This document shows positions 1-7,477 of a stretch of 64,000 bases of DNA, in pieces. The position numbers were made by a program, and so were the translations under genes. Under the pieces are notes generated by a model. The model ran no database searches. It worked only from the letters and a program-made list of their open reading frames with translations, and was not told the origin of the DNA. The number at the start of each line of letters is the position of its first letter. Position 1 is the first letter of the stretch. Source of the DNA: JBMOKU01 sp049324315 (lineage in GTDB: Bacteria > Bacillota > Clostridia > Peptostreptococcales > Thermotaleaceae); contig JBMOKU010000073.1 in NCBI GenBank assembly GCA_049324315.1, positions 62,001-126,000 of the forward strand. The letters are read 5' to 3'.

Positions 1-667
1 CCGTAGGTACAGCAAAGGATACTGCGTATGCCTCGTCTCCGGCTTTCATGGCAATGGTCGGCATGATCAAGTGTTCATGGGAATTTACTGCCCCAGTTTG
101 ATGGGCTTTTGCACCTCTTACAACGATGCCATCTTCTCTTTGCTCTACCACATGTAAGAAAAGATCCGGATCTGCTTGCTGGCTAGGTGCCAAACCTCTA
201 TCTCCCTTTGGGTCAGTCATGGCTCCGTCAACGACCAAGTCATTTTCTTGTACATACTTCATATATTTTTTGAAGTTTTCATGGTAGCTTGTGCCACATG
301 CTTTATCCATTTCATAGGTCGTACTATATACAGCGTTAAATGCGTCCATGCCCACGCAGCGTTGGAAACATGATGCTGTCTGCTGGCCCAGAAGTCTTAG
401 CATTTTTACTTTTTTTCTTAAATCATCAGTGCTTTGATGCAAATGGGTAAAGCGATTTATTTTTTCTCCTGTTAAATTTGATGTAGCTGTCATTAAATCT
501 TCATATTGCGGATCATGGGCCAATTCATAAGTCATGGCCACGGAGTTCATTGAAGGTCTGATAATAGGGTGGTCCACAGGATTTTCAACCAACTCTCCAA
601 ATACGTATACTTTTACATTCAGCTTCCGCATGCTTTCTATATACTGTTTACCTGCCATTAATGCCAT
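1..667 (-). CDS. abfD: 4-hydroxybutyryl-CoA dehydratase / vinylacetyl-CoA isomerase, N-terminal part (runs off window)
   Basis: The enzyme dehydrates 4-hydroxybutyryl-CoA to crotonyl-CoA using FAD and a [4Fe-4S] cluster, a key step of 4-aminobutyrate/4-hydroxybutyrate and succinate-ethanol fermentation in clostridia. The 222 visible residues read MALMAGKQYIESMRKL, then NPVDHPIIRPSMNSVA, NRFTHLHQSTDDL, CFQRCVGMDAFNA, DGAMTDPKGDRGL and RGAKAHQTGAVNSHE, all typical of the AbfD branch of the 4-hydroxyphenylacetate 3-hydroxylase flavoprotein family. The start is the ATG at 667, preceded by GGAGATGG at a spacing of 5. The C-terminal half lies beyond position 1. The gene has its own sigma-54 promoter and lies just downstream of a sigma-54 activator gene. 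The family call is firm; AbfD rather than a paralogous hydroxylase follows from the strong motif agreement I remember. Confidence 0.9.
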   Translation of the reverse strand, partial: MALMAGKQYIESMRKLNVKVYVFGELVENPVDHPIIRPSMNSVAMTYELAHDPQYEDLMTATSNLTGEKINRFTHLHQSTDDLRKKVKMLRLLGQQTASCFQRCVGMDAFNAVYSTTYEMDKACGTSYHENFKKYMKYVQENDLVVDGAMTDPKGDRGLAPSQQADPDLFLHVVEQREDGIVVRGAKAHQTGAVNSHEHLIMPTIAMKAGDEAYAVSFAVPT

Positions 668-743
668 GCAATCCATCTCCTTTATTTTCACATCATTGAT
701 TTTGAACAAGCCCCAGAATCTGGTCGTTCGGTACAAAGTATAC

Positions 744-758
744 GCAAAGTTCATGCCA
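744..758 (-). promoter_or_regulatory. sigma-54 (-24/-12) promoter of abfD
   Basis: On the minus strand the sequence is TGGCAT-N5-TTGC, with GG and GC at the required 10-bp spacing. It lies 77 bp upstream of the abfD start, in the gap between abfD and the sigma-54 activator gene. The match to the TGGCAC-N5-TTGCW consensus is complete except for one base. Confidence 0.85.
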
Positions 759-886
759 CGTTGTTTACTCGGTAACAAGAAAACTTTTCAATCCTGGCGC
801 CAGGGGGAAACTCTTCCTATGACTGACTTCCACCTTTCGACTTCTTTATAACAGAACAATTTTTATCAGCAGAAACCAGAAGAAGT

Positions 887-902
887 GTTGTATTATTGCA
901 AC
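887..902. promoter_or_regulatory. upstream activator site 1, GTTG-N8-CAAC palindrome
   Basis: GTTGTATTATTGCAAC, embedded in a longer inverted repeat (AGAAGTGTTG / CAACACTTCT). It lies about 130 bp upstream of the abfD -24 element. It shares the pattern GTTGYAY-N3-NGCAAC with two other copies in the same gap, as expected for the binding sites of a Fis-type helix-turn-helix enhancer-binding protein. The longer repeat could alternatively form a hairpin in the transcript. Confidence 0.7.
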
Positions 903-988
903 ACTTCTTCTATCATATCGCCCTAAAATCGTTGGCTTTTTATGGAATTTTCTGAATTTTACGAGCGTTAGCTGCCTCTTTTTGTGCC

Positions 989-1004
989 GTTGCACAAGCG
1001 CAAC
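989..1004. promoter_or_regulatory. upstream activator site 2, GTTG-N8-CAAC palindrome
   Basis: GTTGCACAAGCGCAAC, extended by one G/C pair on each side. It is the second of three 16-bp palindromes with the same outer half-sites, and lies just after the stop codon of the activator gene. Confidence 0.7.
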
Positions 1005-1007
1005 GGT

Positions 1008-1023
1008 GTTGTATTTTAGCAAC
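1008..1023. promoter_or_regulatory. upstream activator site 3, GTTG-N8-CAAC palindrome
   Basis: GTTGTATTTTAGCAAC, flanked by GT and AC so that GTGTTG / CAACAC is symmetric. Its centre is 19 bp from that of site 2, close to two helical turns, which suits cooperative binding of activator dimers. Confidence 0.7.
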
Positions 1024-1028
1024 ACATC

Positions 1029-3110
1029 TTATTCCTGATATTTCTGTCGTTTTCTTACAAAAGTTGAGGGATCAATCCCTAAGGCTTTTGCAGCACGTCG
1101 TGCACTTTTATATTTTTGAAATGCTCTTTCAATTAGCTGCTTTTCAAGACTTTCCACAGCATTTTTTAATGGTATGATTTCATTGCCTGGCATCGCCCTA
1201 TTTTTTATTTCACTGCAGAGCACCGTTTTAGGTAAGTCATTGGCGGTAATCACACTGCTCTCACTCATAATCGTGGTGCGCTCAACGATGTTTTTCAACT
1301 CCCTGACATTTCCGGGCCAGCTATATTCACATAAGCAATCCACAGCATCCTGAGAAAAGGACTTGTCCCACCCGTATTTTTCATTGAGTGCAGATAAAAA
1401 ATGCTGCATGAGGGGAAAAATGTCTACCGGTCGTTCTCTCAAGGGCAGAATATATAAAGGTACAACATTTAACCTGTAGTATAAATCCTCCCGAAAGGTC
1501 TTGGCATCTACCATTTCTTTAAGGTCACGGTTTGTTGCAGCCAGTATCCGCACATCGATTTTCACAGGTTTGGTACTGCCCACTCTGGTAATCTCCTGCT
1601 CCTGCAAGACACGAAGCAGTCTTACCTGCATTTCCAATGGCAGTTCTCCGATTTCATCCAAGAATATAGTACCTCCATCAGCCACTTCAAACAGCCCCAT
1701 TTTCCCTTCTTTATTGGCCCCTGTAAAAGCGCCTTTTTCATACCCGAACAATTCCGATTCCATCAAGTTCTCCGGTATGGCACCGCAATTCACCTTCACA
1801 AACATGTTATTTTTTCTTTTGCTGTTTTTATGCAAGAATTTCGCGATTTCCTCTTTTCCTACACCGGTTTCTCCCAAAATCAAAACGGTCGTATCTACCT
1901 TCGCCACTCTTTTGGCTAACCTCAGGGTGTTAATCATTTTTTCATCCTTTGCAACGATGTCTTGATCACCTATTATTTGTAAACGCATTTCTTCAATTTC
2001 CGTAAAGTACCTTTGCGTAAGCTCTTGATTCTTTTTTAACTGTTCCTGAAGCTTCACCAGGGATGTTACATCACGGACGTTGGTAACAACCATGGTTATT
2101 TCGCCATGGTCATCAAAAATGGGGGTACCGGTTACCAGTACTCTTCTTCCTGTTTTAAACTCTTGTTCAATGGTGGTCGTTCTTCTTTCCTTCAATACAA
2201 TCAGTGTTGCAGATTTTGAGACATAGCCTTCCTTTTCCAGTTCCAGCATGTTTTTTCCCAACATTTCCTCTCTTTTCAATCCTGTAATACTCTCGTAAGC
2301 CTTATTGATTCTTAGCGTATTTGCCTCTCCATCTGTAATATAGATGCCATCGTAGGAACATTCAATTACCGCATCCAGCTTTTTAGATAGTCTTTGAACC
2401 GTATCCAGTTCATCAATGATGCTTTGATATTCGGAACTATCCCGGAATATCAAAACGCCTCCTTGGATCTTCTCAGCTTTATATAAAGGCACTTTATCAC
2501 AAATAAGGGTTTTGTCTCTGAACTTTAATTTTTCGTTTTTCTTCTTCGTCCCGTTTAGGACCATTTCATCAAGCATTAACTCCGGTACAACAGTATTTGC
2601 AGGAAAACCGACAGCAGCATTCTGCTCCAAATTGAGAATTTTTAACGCAGAAGGATTCATCCTCACGATCATGCCATCATTATCAACGATAATGACGCCA
2701 TTATAGGTACTTTCCAGAACACTATTTAGAACCTCAATCTCTTGTTGGGCCCTTTCAATGAGTCTGTCTCTTACATCAGTCCGTGTCAAGACTCCCACCA
2801 AACGCATTTTATCGTCCACCACCAACAGATTGTCCATTGCAAGATCACAAAGTTCTTTCATATCAGCATCTTGATGAATGGTCTCTACAAATCTTTGTGG
2901 AAGCTCTCCTAAAGCAGTATATGATACAGCTCCATTCATAAAGGCTTCTATAAGATCGGTTTTTGTAATAATTCCTATGACCCGCTCTTCTGTATCCACA
3001 ATTGGCATGCTGTCACTATGATGGGTAATAAATAAATGTGCTGCGTTTCCTAAGGAGTTTTCCATGGTTAGTCGAATAGGATTTGGCGTCATCCATTCCT
3101 TTACTTTCAT
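1029..3110 (-). CDS. sigma-54-dependent activator with CBS pair, two PAS domains, AAA+ and Fis-type HTH
   Basis: A 693-residue enhancer-binding protein. Order: two CBS motifs (about 1-120; KVKEWMTPNP opens the first), PAS 1 (about 125-230), PAS 2 (about 240-350), a short coiled linker, an AAA+ sigma-54 interaction domain (about 385-620) with Walker A GETGVGKE, the sigma-54-contacting loop GAFTGA and Walker B GGTIFLDEIGE, then a C-terminal helix-turn-helix (ARRAAKALGIDPSTFVRKRQ). CBS pairs usually bind adenylates and PAS domains small metabolites or redox cofactors, so it probably couples energy or substrate state to abfD transcription; that role is inferred from adjacency, the -24/-12 promoter and the palindromes. 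The start at 3110 is preferred over the ATG at 3116 because GGGAGG then sits 7 bases upstream. A TATAAT box at 3170-3175 may belong to its promoter. Confidence 0.92.
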   Translation of the reverse strand: MKVKEWMTPNPIRLTMENSLGNAAHLFITHHSDSMPIVDTEERVIGIITKTDLIEAFMNGAVSYTALGELPQRFVETIHQDADMKELCDLAMDNLLVVDDKMRLVGVLTRTDVRDRLIERAQQEIEVLNSVLESTYNGVIIVDNDGMIVRMNPSALKILNLEQNAAVGFPANTVVPELMLDEMVLNGTKKKNEKLKFRDKTLICDKVPLYKAEKIQGGVLIFRDSSEYQSIIDELDTVQRLSKKLDAVIECSYDGIYITDGEANTLRINKAYESITGLKREEMLGKNMLELEKEGYVSKSATLIVLKERRTTTIEQEFKTGRRVLVTGTPIFDDHGEITMVVTNVRDVTSLVKLQEQLKKNQELTQRYFTEIEEMRLQIIGDQDIVAKDEKMINTLRLAKRVAKVDTTVLILGETGVGKEEIAKFLHKNSKRKNNMFVKVNCGAIPENLMESELFGYEKGAFTGANKEGKMGLFEVADGGTIFLDEIGELPLEMQVRLLRVLQEQEITRVGSTKPVKIDVRILAATNRDLKEMVDAKTFREDLYYRLNVVPLYILPLRERPVDIFPLMQHFLSALNEKYGWDKSFSQDAVDCLCEYSWPGNVRELKNIVERTTIMSESSVITANDLPKTVLCSEIKNRAMPGNEIIPLKNAVESLEKQLIERAFQKYKSARRAAKALGIDPSTFVRKRQKYQE

Positions 3111-3169
3111 TTTCATGCCTCCCAGCCAAACAATGCCCTTTGAAATTTGCCTTATCTATCACTACTTAG

Positions 3170-3175
3170 ATTATA
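3170..3175 (-). promoter_or_regulatory. possible -10 box of the sigma-54 activator gene
   Basis: TATAAT on the minus strand, 60 bp upstream of the start. The hexamer 17 bp upstream is a poor -35, so only the -10 is convincing. Confidence 0.35.
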
Positions 3176-3314
3176 ACTGTTTTATTCTTCCATTTCTACT
3201 TTAATAGGGAGTCTATATAATTATTATGAGTCGGCCTCTATCGGTCATATAGCTAATAAAATTATAAAACATTCGAAAGATACGAGAAATTGAAATAGAC
3301 CTAATCAGAAAAAT

Positions 3315-3348
3315 AGAACACTTCCTCCTTCGACTGAGGAAGTGTTCT
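3315..3348 (-). terminator. terminator after the ABC-F gene
   Basis: Perfect 13-bp inverted repeat (AGAACACTTCCTC and its complement, 8-nt loop), followed on the minus strand by ATTTTT, eight bases after the ABC-F stop codon. Confidence 0.85.
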
Positions 3349-3355
3349 ATTTAAC

Positions 3356-5095
3356 TTACATCCATTCCCTTTTCTTTGCTAATAATTCCTTAAACGCCAA
3401 ATCTAGTCTTGCATATTCAGGGTCCTTTGAGTCATACTTGCTCAGTTCTCCAAGTATAACCGTAATCCTGTTTTCGATAATCAGTTTTTCTTCTTCCTTG
3501 GTTTGCTCATGGTCGGAAGCCATACCCTTACTCCGCTTCTCCTTGTTCTCAAGATACGCCTTTAGGCCATACTCTACGCGCTTAATGCCATTGTTCTCAA
3601 ACGTCAATAGCTTATCACATAGCTTTTCCATCATATATCGATCATGGGAGACCAGCAGGATCGTACCTTCATAGTTTTCAAGGGTTTCCTCCAGTTTCTC
3701 CCGGGCATGGAGATCCAGATGATTCGTAGGCTCATCCAATATCAACATGTCATAGTTCTCCATGATGAGTCCTGCAATCTTGATTCTGGTCCGCTCACCC
3801 ATACTTAAAACCTTGATAGGGCTTTGCAGGATCTCATTCGAAAAACCCATGTTAGCTAAAAGGGTTCCGACTTTGCTTCGCTCTTCCCCTGTGCAAATCC
3901 TTAGAGCCTCCAGAACCGTTTGTTCTTCATCAAGATCCAGCACATCCTGGCTTAAATAGCCTATTCGAACTGACGGACTAATATATAGATGTCCGCTGTC
4001 CAGCGCTTCTTCACCTCGCAGTGTTCTAACAAAAGTGGTTTTTCCACATCCATTTCTTCCAAACAGCCCCACACGATCTCCTCGCAATATATAAAAGGAG
4101 CTGTCCTCAAAAAGAATCCTCTGATCAAAGCTTTTTTTAATATCCTTTGCCTCCAGTATCCTCTTTCCTCTCTTATCAGCCTGCTGAAACGCAAAATGGG
4201 TTTTTGCCTCCTCCTTTGGCTTTGCTATTCCCTCTACTTCCAGTTTTTCCAGCCTTTTCAGTTTTGACTTCACCTGTTTGTCTTTCTTTTTCGCCTTGAC
4301 TCGGTAGTATTCTTTTTTTCCTCCGAGTTCAATCTGCTTTCTCCTTGATTCTCTATGAGCCTTTGCAGACCAGTTTTCCAGTTGTTTTATCTCTTCTGCA
4401 ACTTTCTGCTTATAACGCTCTTGAACTTCATAGGCATGGAACTGGCTTTCATATCGTCTCTTCTTCTCCTCCCTATAAAAGGAATAGTTCCCTTGATAGT
4501 GCTGCAGCATCCCTTCATCAATTTCAATGATTGTATCTACCGTTTCATCTAGAAAATACCTATCATGAGAAATGATCAGTACAGTTCCTTTATATTTTTT
4601 CAATTCATCAATTAACCACTGCACCCCTTGGTAATCAAGATGATTTGTGGGTTCATCCAATATAAGGAACGTGGGTTTTTCTGCCCAAATAGCTGCCAAT
4701 GCCAGCTTTGTCTTTTCTCCACCACTCAGACGGTCCAGTCTGTCCCCATGCCACTGCTGTACTTTCTCCAAGCCCATTTGACTGGAAGTGTGAAAAAATC
4801 CTTGAAGTTTTTCCTTTCCTTCGCTATTTACAAGCATATCCTTAAAAACGTCTGCCGTATAAAACGTGGCCTGATGAAGATATCCTTTTTTTATCTTATC
4901 TTGATGCCAGAGAATACTTCCTTCTTCCGGGATGATCTTTCCTAGCAATATATTGGCCAAGGTGGTTTTTCCTGATCCATTCCTTCCTACCAAACCAATC
5001 CTTTCTCCTTCTCGGATATCCAGTTGAATATCTTTCAATACCGTCCTTTCTACAAAATCTTTTTTTATGTTTCGACAGCTGCATAGAATTGTCAT
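3356..5095 (-). CDS. ABC-F family ATPase, probable antibiotic-resistance ribosome-protection protein
   Basis: A 579-residue protein with two ATP-binding cassettes and no membrane segments. Cassette 1 has GRNGSGKT, signature LSGGEKT and Walker B LILDEPTNHLD; a long charged helical linker rich in K/E/R follows (about residues 235-310); cassette 2 has GRNGCGKT, LSMGERT and LILDEPTNHLD. ABC-F proteins bind the ribosomal E site; the resistance subgroup (Vga/Lsa/VmlR/CplR types) dislodges lincosamides, streptogramins A and pleuromutilins. Assignment to that subgroup rests on linker length and on the long leader with an attenuator, which is how such genes are usually controlled. The start at 5095 (MTILCS) is chosen because GAGGTG lies 6 bases upstream; the open frame continues 67 codons further through the attenuator, which argues against the longer form. 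Confidence 0.85.
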   Translation of the reverse strand: MTILCSCRNIKKDFVERTVLKDIQLDIREGERIGLVGRNGSGKTTLANILLGKIIPEEGSILWHQDKIKKGYLHQATFYTADVFKDMLVNSEGKEKLQGFFHTSSQMGLEKVQQWHGDRLDRLSGGEKTKLALAAIWAEKPTFLILDEPTNHLDYQGVQWLIDELKKYKGTVLIISHDRYFLDETVDTIIEIDEGMLQHYQGNYSFYREEKKRRYESQFHAYEVQERYKQKVAEEIKQLENWSAKAHRESRRKQIELGGKKEYYRVKAKKKDKQVKSKLKRLEKLEVEGIAKPKEEAKTHFAFQQADKRGKRILEAKDIKKSFDQRILFEDSSFYILRGDRVGLFGRNGCGKTTFVRTLRGEEALDSGHLYISPSVRIGYLSQDVLDLDEEQTVLEALRICTGEERSKVGTLLANMGFSNEILQSPIKVLSMGERTRIKIAGLIMENYDMLILDEPTNHLDLHAREKLEETLENYEGTILLVSHDRYMMEKLCDKLLTFENNGIKRVEYGLKAYLENKEKRSKGMASDHEQTKEEEKLIIENRITVILGELSKYDSKDPEYARLDLAFKELLAKKREWM

Positions 5096-5125
5096 TATCA
5101 TCACCTCTTCTTTTTTACAAAAACG

Positions 5126-5158
5126 AAAAAACTGCAAATGAACACATGCCATTTGCAG
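5126..5158 (-). terminator. intrinsic attenuator in the ABC-F leader
   Basis: On the minus strand, CTGCAAATG and CATTTGCAG (9-bp perfect stem, 9-nt loop) are followed at once by TTTTTT. It ends about 20 bases before the ribosome-binding site of the ABC-F gene, so termination here would prevent expression unless antiterminated. This layout matches ribosome-mediated attenuation known for resistance ABC-F genes. Confidence 0.8.
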
Positions 5159-5181
5159 CCTCTTTTCCTCGTGACTCTTTT

Positions 5182-5247
5182 TCAGATCGTACAGCAGAAA
5201 GGACGAAAACGCATCATTGCCGGTATGATTTCCGCCACTACACCCAT
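5182..5247 (-). CDS. candidate leader peptide of the ABC-F gene
   Basis: A 21-codon frame starting ATG at 5247, MGVVAEIIPAMMRFRPFCCTI, ends 24 bases before the attenuator hairpin. A weak AGGA lies about 8 bases upstream; an inner start (MMRFRPFCCTI) is also possible. Stalling of a drug-bound ribosome on such a peptide would be expected to change the folding of the leader. Position is the main argument, so this is tentative. A longer in-frame extension to 5409 exists but shows no family features. Confidence 0.35.
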   Translation of the reverse strand: MGVVAEIIPAMMRFRPFCCTI

Positions 5248-5469
5248 GAAGGATTTCCTGAATTTGAGTACAAAAAATACCATGCATAAGACGCACAGTA
5301 TTACAATTTCTTGTATAATCTTATACAGTGTTCTTAACCAATCGTTATATCCGAAAGAACGGAAAAAGAACATAGTCCGCCTAGGAACTTTCATAATTCT
5401 TTCAGACAAATATTCAATTCGATTATCTAGTTAAGAACAAAATTTTCATCGTTATCTCCTTAAACTCCT

Positions 5470-5500
5470 GTATCATAGTTTTTATTCATAACTATGATAC
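5470..5500. promoter_or_regulatory. perfect inverted repeat overlapping the ABC-F promoter
   Basis: GTATCATAGTT, 9 bases, AACTATGATAC: 11-bp arms that cover the -10 box and the likely transcription start. This is either a repressor/activator operator or a 5' hairpin of the leader RNA. Confidence 0.55.
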
Positions 5501-5522
5501 ATAAAATTTCAGACTAAGTCAA
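5494..5522 (-). promoter_or_regulatory. sigma-A-type promoter of the ABC-F leader
   Basis: Minus strand TTGACT (5522-5517), 17 bp, TATCAT (5499-5494). Transcription would start near 5487, giving a leader of about 390 nt before the gene. Confidence 0.7.
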
Positions 5523-5635
5523 GGTACTTCATCATTATTATACATCATAGGCACTCAAATAATTCTCTTTGTGTTTGGCAATGGATATGATTGATACGCT
5601 GCTTGTCCGTCACTGTTCCATGAAAAAATATCCAC

Positions 5636-5896
5636 TTACCTCTTATGTTTTAATTGCTTTTCCATAATCTCAATTTGCTTTCTTAAAAGCTCCAGCTGCT
5701 GGCACATGGCATCATTGCTCTGGTTCTGCTGCAGTAGCTGCTCCTGGGCATTTACCGTAAGAATGGTCTGCCCTAAAGATTCAAAAAAGTTTCCCAACGA
5801 GTTTTGCTGATTGGAATTCAAATTGTTAGCCACTCCTATGCCCAAAATAGATGCCAGCAGTGCAAACTGCGACGCTGATAAATTAAAAAGCGACAT
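5636..5896 (-). CDS. small conserved-looking hypothetical protein (86 aa)
   Basis: I do not recognise the family. The N-terminal 25 residues (MSLFNLSASQFALLASILGIGVANNL) are hydrophobic and alanine/glycine rich, could be a short membrane or amphipathic segment, and are followed by a Q/N-rich, coiled-coil-like tail ending in LRKQIEIMEKQLKHKR. AGGAGG lies 9 bases upstream of the ATG, so it is very likely translated. The heptad-like C-terminus suggests oligomerisation. It stands alone between the ABC-F leader and the amt terminator, with no operon partner. Confidence 0.7.
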   Translation of the reverse strand: MSLFNLSASQFALLASILGIGVANNLNSNQQNSLGNFFESLGQTILTVNAQEQLLQQNQSNDAMCQQLELLRKQIEIMEKQLKHKR

Positions 5897-5987
5897 GAAC
5901 CCATCCTCCTGTAGCCTTTTTTCTATTTCATTATACTCAGGATATCTTGTTCATGTGTCTGACATCGAGGATGATTCCCTTGATGTG

Positions 5988-6022
5988 AAAAAAAGGCTCC
6001 AAGTATATTTCCTTGGAACCTT
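5988..6022 (-). terminator. terminator after amt
   Basis: On the minus strand AAGGTTCCAAG and CTTGGAGCC form a hairpin with one mismatch, followed by a run of seven T. Confidence 0.85.
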
Positions 6023-6045
6023 CTTTCTACCATTTATTTTACGAT

Positions 6046-7272
6046 TTAAAAATCGTATGCATTTTCTCCATGCAACATAGCATCCAATCCTTTAGCTTCT
6101 ACTTCATCACTTACTCTTATCGGACTAATTGAATTAATCACCTTCAAAATAAAGTAGGTTACGATAAATGCATACAGGATGGTGATTACAACGCCAGCCA
6201 ATTGAACGGCTAATTGATGAACGTTTCCTTGGATCAGGCCGCTTACACCATTTACGGACGAATGGGCAAATACCCCAACCAAGATAGAACCCAATATGCC
6301 GCCTACACCATGCACGCCCCAAACATCCAGCGCATCATCCCAATCCATTTTGATTCTAATTTGAACAGCAATATAGCATACCACAGCGGAGAGGATTCCG
6401 ATGATCGCCGCTGCCCATGGCTGTACATATCCTGCGGCCGGTGTGATGGTCGCAAGTCCTGCAACTGCCCCTGTCAATGCACCGATCATACTTGGTCTTT
6501 TTTCATGGACCCATGAGATCAACAGCCACACCACCATTGCAATAGACCCGGCAATATCCGTATTGATAAAGGCCGTAGCTGCAACACCATTTGCTGCAAG
6601 GGCACTGCCTCCGTTAAAACCAAACCATCCAAACCACAGCAGACCTGTTCCCAGGGCTACGAAGGCAATATTGTGTGGTGCAAGACTCTCCCCTTTTGCA
6701 ACCTTTCTTTTTCCTACAAAAAATACGGTGGCTAAGGCTGCCATACCAGCACTGACATGTACCACAATGCCTCCTGCAAAGTCTACCAATCCCCATTTCG
6801 CAAGGAATCCACCGCCCCAAATCCAATGGGCAAAAGGTATATAGACTAAGACACTCCAGACCACTAAGAATTTTAAGTAGCTTTTAAAGTTTACCCTGTC
6901 TGCAAAGGCACCTGTAATCAAAGCAGGTGTGATAATAGCAAACATCTGCTGATAGGAGAAAAACGTAATAAAGGGTATCGTAGGACCATAGCTTGGGTTC
7001 GGATCCATTCCAACGCCATTTAACCCAAAATACTGAAGATTACCGATAATGCCACCTATATCCTTTCCGAAAGCTAAACTAAAACCACCCAGTATCCAAA
7101 TCAACGTTACAACGCCCATGGAAATAAAGCTTTGCATCATGATCGTCAGTACATTTTTCCGTCTTACAAGACCTCCGTAAAAGAATGCCAGTCCCGGGGT
7201 CATCAAACAAACTAATGCAGCACTTACAATGACAAAGGCTGTATCTCCTGTATTGATGTTTTGCATAACCAT
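6046..7272 (-). CDS. amt: ammonium transporter of the Amt/MEP/Rh family
   Basis: A 408-residue inner-membrane ammonium channel with about eleven hydrophobic segments. Family landmarks are visible: LMTPGLAFFYGG near the N-terminus, the pore histidine in DFAGGIVVHVSAGMAAL, the GxGLLWFGWFGFNGGS segment and WGVHGVGGILGSI with the second pore histidine. AGGAGGAATG precedes the start. No glnK/PII gene follows it here. It has its own sigma-54 promoter and lies downstream of an NtrC-like regulator and sensor kinase, so nitrogen-limited induction is likely. Confidence 0.95.
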   Translation of the reverse strand: MVMQNINTGDTAFVIVSAALVCLMTPGLAFFYGGLVRRKNVLTIMMQSFISMGVVTLIWILGGFSLAFGKDIGGIIGNLQYFGLNGVGMDPNPSYGPTIPFITFFSYQQMFAIITPALITGAFADRVNFKSYLKFLVVWSVLVYIPFAHWIWGGGFLAKWGLVDFAGGIVVHVSAGMAALATVFFVGKRKVAKGESLAPHNIAFVALGTGLLWFGWFGFNGGSALAANGVAATAFINTDIAGSIAMVVWLLISWVHEKRPSMIGALTGAVAGLATITPAAGYVQPWAAAIIGILSAVVCYIAVQIRIKMDWDDALDVWGVHGVGGILGSILVGVFAHSSVNGVSGLIQGNVHQLAVQLAGVVITILYAFIVTYFILKVINSISPIRVSDEVEAKGLDAMLHGENAYDF

Positions 7273-7316
7273 TCCTCCTTATAAGATAATTGTTTTTATT
7301 CCACCTTATTGATTAC

Positions 7317-7331
7317 GCAAGACCCATGCCA
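7317..7331 (-). promoter_or_regulatory. sigma-54 (-24/-12) promoter of amt
   Basis: TGGCAT-N5-TTGC on the minus strand, 45 bp upstream of the amt start. It has the same core as the abfD promoter. Confidence 0.85.
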
Positions 7332-7336
7332 AGCTG

Positions 7337-7363
7337 ACGTTTTTTCAAGTGTTGTGAAAACGT
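7337..7363. promoter_or_regulatory. imperfect inverted repeat just upstream of the amt promoter
   Basis: ACGTTTT ... AAAACGT (7-bp arms) with an inner TTTTCA / TGAAAA symmetry. It could be an activator site for the adjacent response regulator, although it is closer to the -24 element than usual. Confidence 0.35.
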
Positions 7364-7432
7364 TTTTCTTTATGAATTATTTCAACGGATCTTTTTCACA
7401 TTATCTATGTAAAGCATTAAACACGCCCGTAA

Positions 7433-7477
7433 AAATAGAGACAGAACTGTCACACTGTGTCAATTCTGTCTCTATTT
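7433..7477 (-). terminator. terminator after the response-regulator gene
   Basis: Perfect 14-bp arms AAATAGAGACAGAA / TTCTGTCTCTATTT with a 17-nt loop, starting right after the stop codon; the minus-strand 3' side ends in ATTTTT. Confidence 0.8.

Larger units (their letters stand above)
668..1028. other. intergenic control region of abfD
   Basis: This 361-bp gap between the activator gene and abfD holds the sigma-54 promoter and the three activator palindromes listed separately. I saw no further gene in it. Confidence 0.7.
5096..5635. other. long leader and promoter region of the ABC-F gene
   Basis: This 540-bp gap contains the promoter, the inverted repeat, the candidate leader peptide and the attenuator, all on the minus strand. 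From about 5523 to 5635 I see only A/T-rich sequence downstream of the small gene at 5636. Confidence 0.6.

Noticed and set aside
5096..5296. Extended N-terminus of the ABC-F protein
   Set aside because: It would read through the attenuator, has no family similarity, and a good ribosome-binding site supports 5095.
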